Assembly (NCBI RefSeq): GCF_030272615.1
Contig: NC_081407.1
Span: 143,844,897 to 143,908,896, forward strand
Origin: Cryptomeria japonica
Taxonomy: Eukaryota; Streptophyta; Pinopsida; Cupressales; Cupressaceae
Direction of reading: 5' to 3'
DNA length: 64,000 nucleotides
The notes beneath the pieces were generated by a model, which did no database searches, had not been told where the DNA came from, and was given only the letters and a program-made list of their open reading frames with translations. How positions within the stretch are numbered: the stretch's first letter is position 1; each line of letters begins with the position of its first letter. The translations under genes were made by a program, and so were the position numbers. This document shows, piece after piece, positions 58,233 through 64,000 of this stretch.

Positions 58233-61200
58233 ATGGCAGCTAATACTTCTAATCCACCGGCAACTATTTTTAGAAGAGAAATCCCTAAGCTTGATGGAAC
58301 AAATTATGGGATATGGAAAATATGAATGGAGACTCATCTTATATGTCTTGGCAAGGATATTTGGGAGATCACTAAGAAAGGATACACACCTTATGATCCA
58401 GCATTTGGCAATCCTGCTCCTGCTGACTTGGACAAGAATATTGAGAATGATTGCAGAGCTAGAGAAGTGCTCTTGTGTGCACTTACTGATCAGCAATCAT
58501 GGGATTAACTGATAAATCATCAGCAAAGGTTATGTGGGATAAATTGCAAACTCTGAATGAAGGCGATCCTACTGTCAAAATTGCTAAACTTGATGGTTAC
58601 CGGGTAAGGTATGAAAACTTGAAAATGGAAGATAAAGAAAGAATTGTTGTATTTATGGAAAGAGTAAATGAGATTGTCATGGGAATTCAATGTTGTGGAG
58701 TGAAGATGAAATAGTTTCCAAAGCCTTGAGAGCCCTTCCACCGGCTTACAAGATGAAGACAACTACAATTAATGAGCTGAGAACAATGGCAAACACTTTA
58801 GTTAACAGAGACATTCTGATTGGGAAATTTATCTGCTTTTGAGCTTGAAGAATTTGGACCCTCTGGAGCTACAAAATCTGAACCTGCTTTTCATGCATCA
58901 ATATCTACCGGCAAGAGTGATTGGAAAGCCTTATATGCAAAGGAATTGGAAGATATGAGGAAAGAGGATGAATAATTTGAGCAACTTGAAGACTTATTTG
59001 CTAGAAGAGTACATAAAGGATCGACAGGAAGTAAGTATGAAGGAAAAGCACCTTTTAAATGTTTTGCATGTAATAAGATTGGTCATTTTGCATCTAGATG
59101 TCCTGAAAGAAATGCAAGATTTGAAGAGAGAGTTAAGCAATCATTTAAGCCTAATCAGAACACATATAGATTCAAGAAAAGTAAATAATGCTACATAGCG
59201 GATGAGGAAGGAGTAAGTGATGACTCTGAGGATGAACCGACAGCAGACTCTGCTAGTGGATCCGGCAATGGAAAGGAATGGGTGTTCTATGCTTTAAAGG
59301 AAGATGAACCGACACCGGCTATAGAGAATGAAGAAAAGGCCCTGGCAGCAAAATTTGAAGACAAGGATGAATGGGTAATTGATAGTGGATGCTCACATCA
59401 TATGACTGGTGATAAAAGAAAAATGTTGTCCTTACAAGAATACAATGGCGGTCAAGTCAGATTTGGAGATGACAAATCATGTACGATCAAAGGTAGAGGT
59501 ATTATTTCTTTGGATGGCAAGCATAATACTGATAATGTCTAATATGTAGAAGGTTTAAAGTATAATATTTTGAGTGTTGGTCAATTGGTGGACAAGGGTT
59601 TCCAACTTCAGTTTAAAGATAGAAAATACAAAATCATTAACAAGACTGGTTTGGAGGTTGCAATCGGTATTCAAACTAGAGTTAATATCTTTCACTTGAA
59701 CACTGGTAATAAGACATGTTTGATTGCTCATATTGATGAGAGTTGGTTATGGCATAAGAGGTTGTGTCGTGTTAATTTTGATTGTATTGTTAAGATAAGT
59801 TCAACAAAGGCAGTTAGAGATATACCTAAGATTATGAAACCTCATAATCTGATATGTAAGGAATTTTAATTGGGAAAGCAAGTTAGAACTTATTTTAAGA
59901 GCATACATTATAAATCTATTGATGTACTTGATTTGATTCACACTGATTTATGTGGTCCAGCAAGGACTAGAAGCTTTCAAGGTGATAAGTATTTCATGTT
60001 GATAATTGATGACTATTCTAGAATGATGTGGGTGACTTTTCTTAGGGAGAAGTCTGAAGCTTTTGAGAAATTCAAGGTCTTTAAAGCAAAGGTAGAAACA
60101 GACACTGGATTGAAAATCAAATGTCTAAGATCAGATCAAGGCGGTGGGTTCACTTCTCATGAATTTAACAGTTATTGTGAGACAAATGGAATTAGGAGAC
60201 AGTTATCTACACGTAGGACTCCTCAGCAGAATGGAGTCGTGGAAAGGAAGAACATAACCATTTTGGATGCAACAAGAACTATGATGATGGAAGCCAAATT
60301 GCATCACTTCTACTGGAGAGGAGCAGTGAGTACAACAGTCTACACATTCAACAGAGTTCACATCAAAGGTGAAACTGGTAAGACCCCTTATGAACTATGG
60401 TTTGGACATACACCTACTGTTAAATATTTCAGAATTTTTGGAAGTAAATGCTATATCAAAAGGGATGATTCAATTGGAAAGTTTGATCCTAGATGTGATG
60501 AAGGGATATTTCTTGGTTATTTAATTCAAAGCAAAGTATATAGATGTTATAACAAAAGATTGCAGAAAATTGTGGAGAGCACAAATGTGAAAGTGGATGA
60601 GCAATACAGAAATCACTCTATATCATATGATAGGGAACCTGTAGTGGAAATGATCATAATTGAACTAACAATGCCTCAACAGGTATAGGAAACTGAGATA
60701 GTTACACTGACACAATTAGAAAATTCAACTGTGACTGATGATCAGATCAGTGAACCTGAAGTTCAGAAGACACCAAGGTATGTAAGGTTAAATCACTCTG
60801 AAGATAAAATCATTGGAGATAGGAACAAGGGAGTTATGACAAGAAGGAGACTCGAAAATGAAGAAGTGTGTCTTATTTCTCAACTTGAACCGGCATCTGT
60901 TATTGAAGCTTGTAAAGATAAACATTGGTTAAAGGCTATGGAAGATGAATTAGATCAGATAGAGAAGAATGAGACTTGGACTTTAGTTCCCCGACCTAAA
61001 AATAAGAATGTTATTGGAACTAAATGGGTTTTTAGGAATAAACTAAATGAAGATGGTCAAGTTGTAAGAAACAAGGCTAGATTGGTTTGTAAAGGATATT
61101 CTCAAATGGAAGGAATTGATTATGGTGAAACATTTGCACCTATAGCTAGAATTGAAGTTGTTAGACTATTTCTTGCCTACGCAGCTTATAAGAACTATAA

Positions 61201-62419
61201 GGTCTATCAAATGGATGTTAAATGTGCATTTTTGAATGGTGAACTTGAGGAAGGAGTATACATTGAGCAGCTTGATGGATTTTCACTAACAGATGATAAA
61301 GATATGGTTTGCAGATTGAAGAAAGTTTTATATGGACTGAAACAAGCTCCTAGAGCTTGGTATGCAAGGCTGGATAAATATCTTTTGAAGCTTGGTTTTA
61401 CTAAAGGCAGTGCTAATAGTAATTTATATTATAAGATCATTGATGATGGTATTCTGATTATTGAAGTATTTGTTGATGATATCATTTTTGGAGGTGAAGA
61501 TAAATTGTGCATGGAATTTTCTAATAATATGAAGAATGAATTTAAAATGTCCATGATTGGTGAGATGAGATTTTTCTTAGATTTTCAGATTAATCAAACT
61601 GACAAAGGCATTTTTATCTGTCAAACTAAGTATCTGAGGGAATTGTTGAAGAAGTTTGGTATGGATAATTCCAAACCGATAAGTACTCCTATGGTGACAA
61701 GTGAGAAATTATCTATCAAAGACACATCTACACCAGTAAATTCAACAAGGTATAAGTCTATGATTGGTGGATTGTTATATCTAACTCAGACTAGACCAAA
61801 TATTATGAATGCAGTAAGTATTGTTTCAAGATATCAAAGTAATCCTAAATAAAATCATGAATGTGCAGTAAAGAGGATACGGTATTTACAAGGAACAACA
61901 GAATTTGGCTTATGGTATTTTAGAGACGATGACTTCACTTTATGTGCATATACAGATTCAGATTGGGCAGGTGATACTAATGACAGATAGAGCACTTCTA
62001 GTGGAGCTTTCTTTCTTGGAAAGAATTTGGTTTCATGGATCAACAAAAAACAATCATGCATTTCTTTATCTACTGCAGAAGCTGAGTATGTTGCAGCAGC
62101 AACAAATTGCACTCAAGTCTTGTGGATGAAGCAAATGTTGAAGGATATCAAGGCAAATTATAGTCAAGTGGTAGTTATCTATTGTGATAACTCTGTAGCT
62201 ATTGACATGTCTATGAATTTGGTATTTAACTCTAAGACTAAACACATATCAATAAAGTATAACTTTCTGAAGGACAATGTAGAAGAAAAGGAAGTTAAAT
62301 TGGTTTATGTGAACACTAAAGAATAGATTGCGGATATATTCACTAAACCATTGTCTAAGGAATCATTTGAGTGTTTGAGAGACAGGTTAGGGGTTTTTGC
62401 TCCTCCAGCAGAGACTTGA
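58233..62419 (+). pseudogene. Copia gag-pol polyprotein, broken
   Basis: Gag starts at ATG 58233; its knuckle CFACNKIGHFASRC (59060-59101) is intact. Protease keeps WVIDSGCSHHMTG (about 59371-59409). The integrase zinc region is damaged: the usual LGH is LCR and the last Cys of CKEC is Phe. The core keeps the D, D and E residues in HTDLCGP, LRSDQGGGF and GVVERKN (59938-60248). Reverse transcriptase keeps [12 protein letters not shown] and FVDDIIFGG (about 61469-61495), and RNase H keeps DSDWAGD, STAEAEY and YCDNS. The stop is 62417-62419. Gag has frameshifts near 58500 and 58820 and a stop near 58323. Later stops lie near 58974, 59187, 59540, 59867, 60686, 61850, 61987 and 62323. Many are explained by C to T change, as in CAA or CAG to TAA or TAG, typical of methylated silent elements. 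It cannot make a working polyprotein. Confidence 0.93.
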
Positions 62420-62765
62420 TTGATGTGGTTTGGCATCAGTCTAACATGTATTATCAGAGATACTATTCATTTTGGCACTGATGTGTGGAGCTAATACTCA
62501 GGGGGAGTAGTCAGCTTTGAGATTCAGAGGCTTACATTCTTGCTTTGATATTTTTGTCAGATTTATGGCATTGATGTCAGAGGGGGAGAGATAGTGATGT
62601 GAAAAATAAATTCAGAACTTTATAGAGATATCATTTACAGGGGGAGAGTTATTGATATTCAGGAGATTATTGGTTGTCTTCCACAAGGGGGGACTTTTTT
62701 GGCATTTATTGGTACTTAGATGTTTTTTCACGTCAAGTGTTGCCATCAATGTCAAAGGGGGAGAT
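62420..62765 (+). other. Copia 3' untranslated spacer with repeated purine tracts
   Basis: Runs close to AGGGGGAG occur near 62501, 62581, 62639, 62686 and 62754. The last, AAAGGGGGAGATT, touches the 3' LTR start and is the likely polypurine tract; the others may be auxiliary or duplicated tracts. Confidence 0.75.
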
Positions 62766-64000
62766 TGTTGGCATTATGAAGGAATTGATTATGTGTTGCA
62801 TTGATTTTCTGTCATTGATGTCAACACTAGCTGTTATGGTTGGTTACCGGCACTAGCTGTTACCAGTAGACAGGTTTTGGTTACCGGTAGAAGAGACTAT
62901 CTGTTGGACACTTCCGACATGTTTGGATCAACGAAGTATGTTTGATTTTATGTGTTACATGCTTCTGGAGCATGTTTTGGTCAGTTTGTATTGACTCGGT
63001 AATCGGATGCTATCATACACTCTTGTAAACCCATACCGGCATTGGTTTAAGGTTTAACCAACAGAGCTTTTACTGAGAATTCTTGACAGGATGCATACGT
63101 GGTGTTGGTGCGGCTTCTAGATGGATTTCAGGATGCTGAAGATGTTCTTTAATCATGATTTAACTTCTTGAAGACATTGCTTTGGCATGGTGGACCCAAA
63201 ATAGGTCTGGTACCTATCTAGGTTATGGACCGGTATCATGTTAACATGTACTCTACATGTTATCGGGATGTTTTATGGATTGGTTATTGTTGTTTTGATC
63301 TTAATCCGACATGGCATATCATTGTAATATGGATGTATGTAATGATCTTATTGCAATATCTTTTAGGTGGACGACCTAATTGGTTTAGGCCTTAGGGTTG
63401 GTATAAATTAATGTAAGATCTCATTATAGATCGTGTGGAATATGTATCGTGGTTGTGAAATGTAATATCATATGCGAAGGAGATTTTATCGATCAGAGGT
63501 GATCGAATTGGGTTCAAGGAAGAGGTCAAAGGCCTCCAGTATTAAGCTTAACCAAGACTATAATCGGGCATGGTAGATGCTATCTTTGGCAGTTCACTCT
63601 ACTAGATTATTGTCCAATTATCTTGAGGTGGTTATAACCTCTCTAGAGTCAGTGAGACTCTTTTGTAATGAGCAGTACGCTCTAGATAGTGTGCCTTCCT
63701 GCATGTGCAGGTCCCTCATTAAATCACATACTTTCTGTACAAGTATCATCTGACTGTGGGTAGGCTTCCCATCGTGGTTTTTCTCTTTCTGGGTTTTCCA
63801 CGTACAAATCATGGTGTTATGTGGTATGGTTGCATTGTGTTAGTTCTTTGTTTTATTCTTAAGTTTTATTGCTTGCCGGTATTTGTTTCTAGTATACCGG
63901 TACTTAATGTATATGTGCTCCGGTTTAAGGTTGTAAAGTGGATTAATTGATATAATTTGTTAACAACTGATTCACCCCCCCCCCTCTCAGTTGTTCACCG
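62766..64000 (+). repeat. 3' LTR of the Copia element (last bases off window)
   Basis: It starts TGTTGGCATT and matches the 5' LTR to its base near 58162. Scattered substitutions, many C/T, and the 5' copy's small duplication distinguish the two, indicating some age but less than the surrounding relics. Confidence 0.93.

Larger units (their letters stand above)
56918..64000 (+). mobile_element. Copia-superfamily LTR retrotransposon, nearly complete, inactive
   Basis: It runs 5' LTR (56918-58174), initiator-Met primer site (58177), gag, protease, integrase, reverse transcriptase, RNase H, purine tracts, 3' LTR (62766 to the window end). The order integrase before reverse transcriptase defines Copia. 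The 3' LTR is cut about 12 bp before its expected TAACA end, so the right target duplication cannot be read; the left flank is GCTTC. It landed in the protease of an older Copia relic. Confidence 0.95.

Overview
The window is nuclear DNA from a seed plant with a large, repeat-rich genome. I infer a gymnosperm or similarly bloated genome: a 26-kb intron sits in a gene whose other introns are 93-909 bp, and the flanks are nested, decayed LTR retrotransposons. The species cannot be named from the sequence.

The one complete host gene lies on the minus strand from 52416 to 18310: a FYVE-type FAB1 (PIKfyve-like 1-phosphatidylinositol-3-phosphate 5-kinase). Eleven coding exons join in frame with GT/AG borders and encode about 2026 residues: FYVE finger, acidic linker, Cpn60/TCP-1-like domain, plant Cys-rich region, long linker, PIPK catalytic domain. 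Intron 4 (23180-49192) holds a tRNA-derived SINE-like unit, a 1.2-kb non-autonomous hAT-like element with 15-bp perfect inverted ends, a decayed hAT transposase pseudogene, a (CA)n/(TA)n tract and many diverged tandem duplications.

Left flank (1-10452): a Gypsy-type LTR element. The 5' LTR is cut by the window edge and the 3' LTR is complete. It has decayed gag, a degenerate protease and a proline-rich ORF, but no reverse transcriptase or integrase. Two unrelated Copia-type solo LTRs (4642-6259 and, inverted, 7771-8924) sit in it, each with a perfect 5-bp target duplication. A 230-bp inverted copy of its own leader lies inside gag. From 10453 to 18309 there is a decayed minus-strand ORF of unrecognised family and several tandem duplications, then the FAB1 3' flank.

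Right flank (52417-64000): FAB1 5' flank, then an old Copia relic (PBS-like site, gag zinc knuckle, ruined protease). It carries a solo LTR at 54557-55744 and is split inside its protease by a younger, nearly complete but inactivated Copia element (56918 to beyond 64000).

Overall this is one conserved endosomal lipid-kinase gene embedded in layered transposon insertions. I see no bacterial-type system, CRISPR array or rRNA gene.
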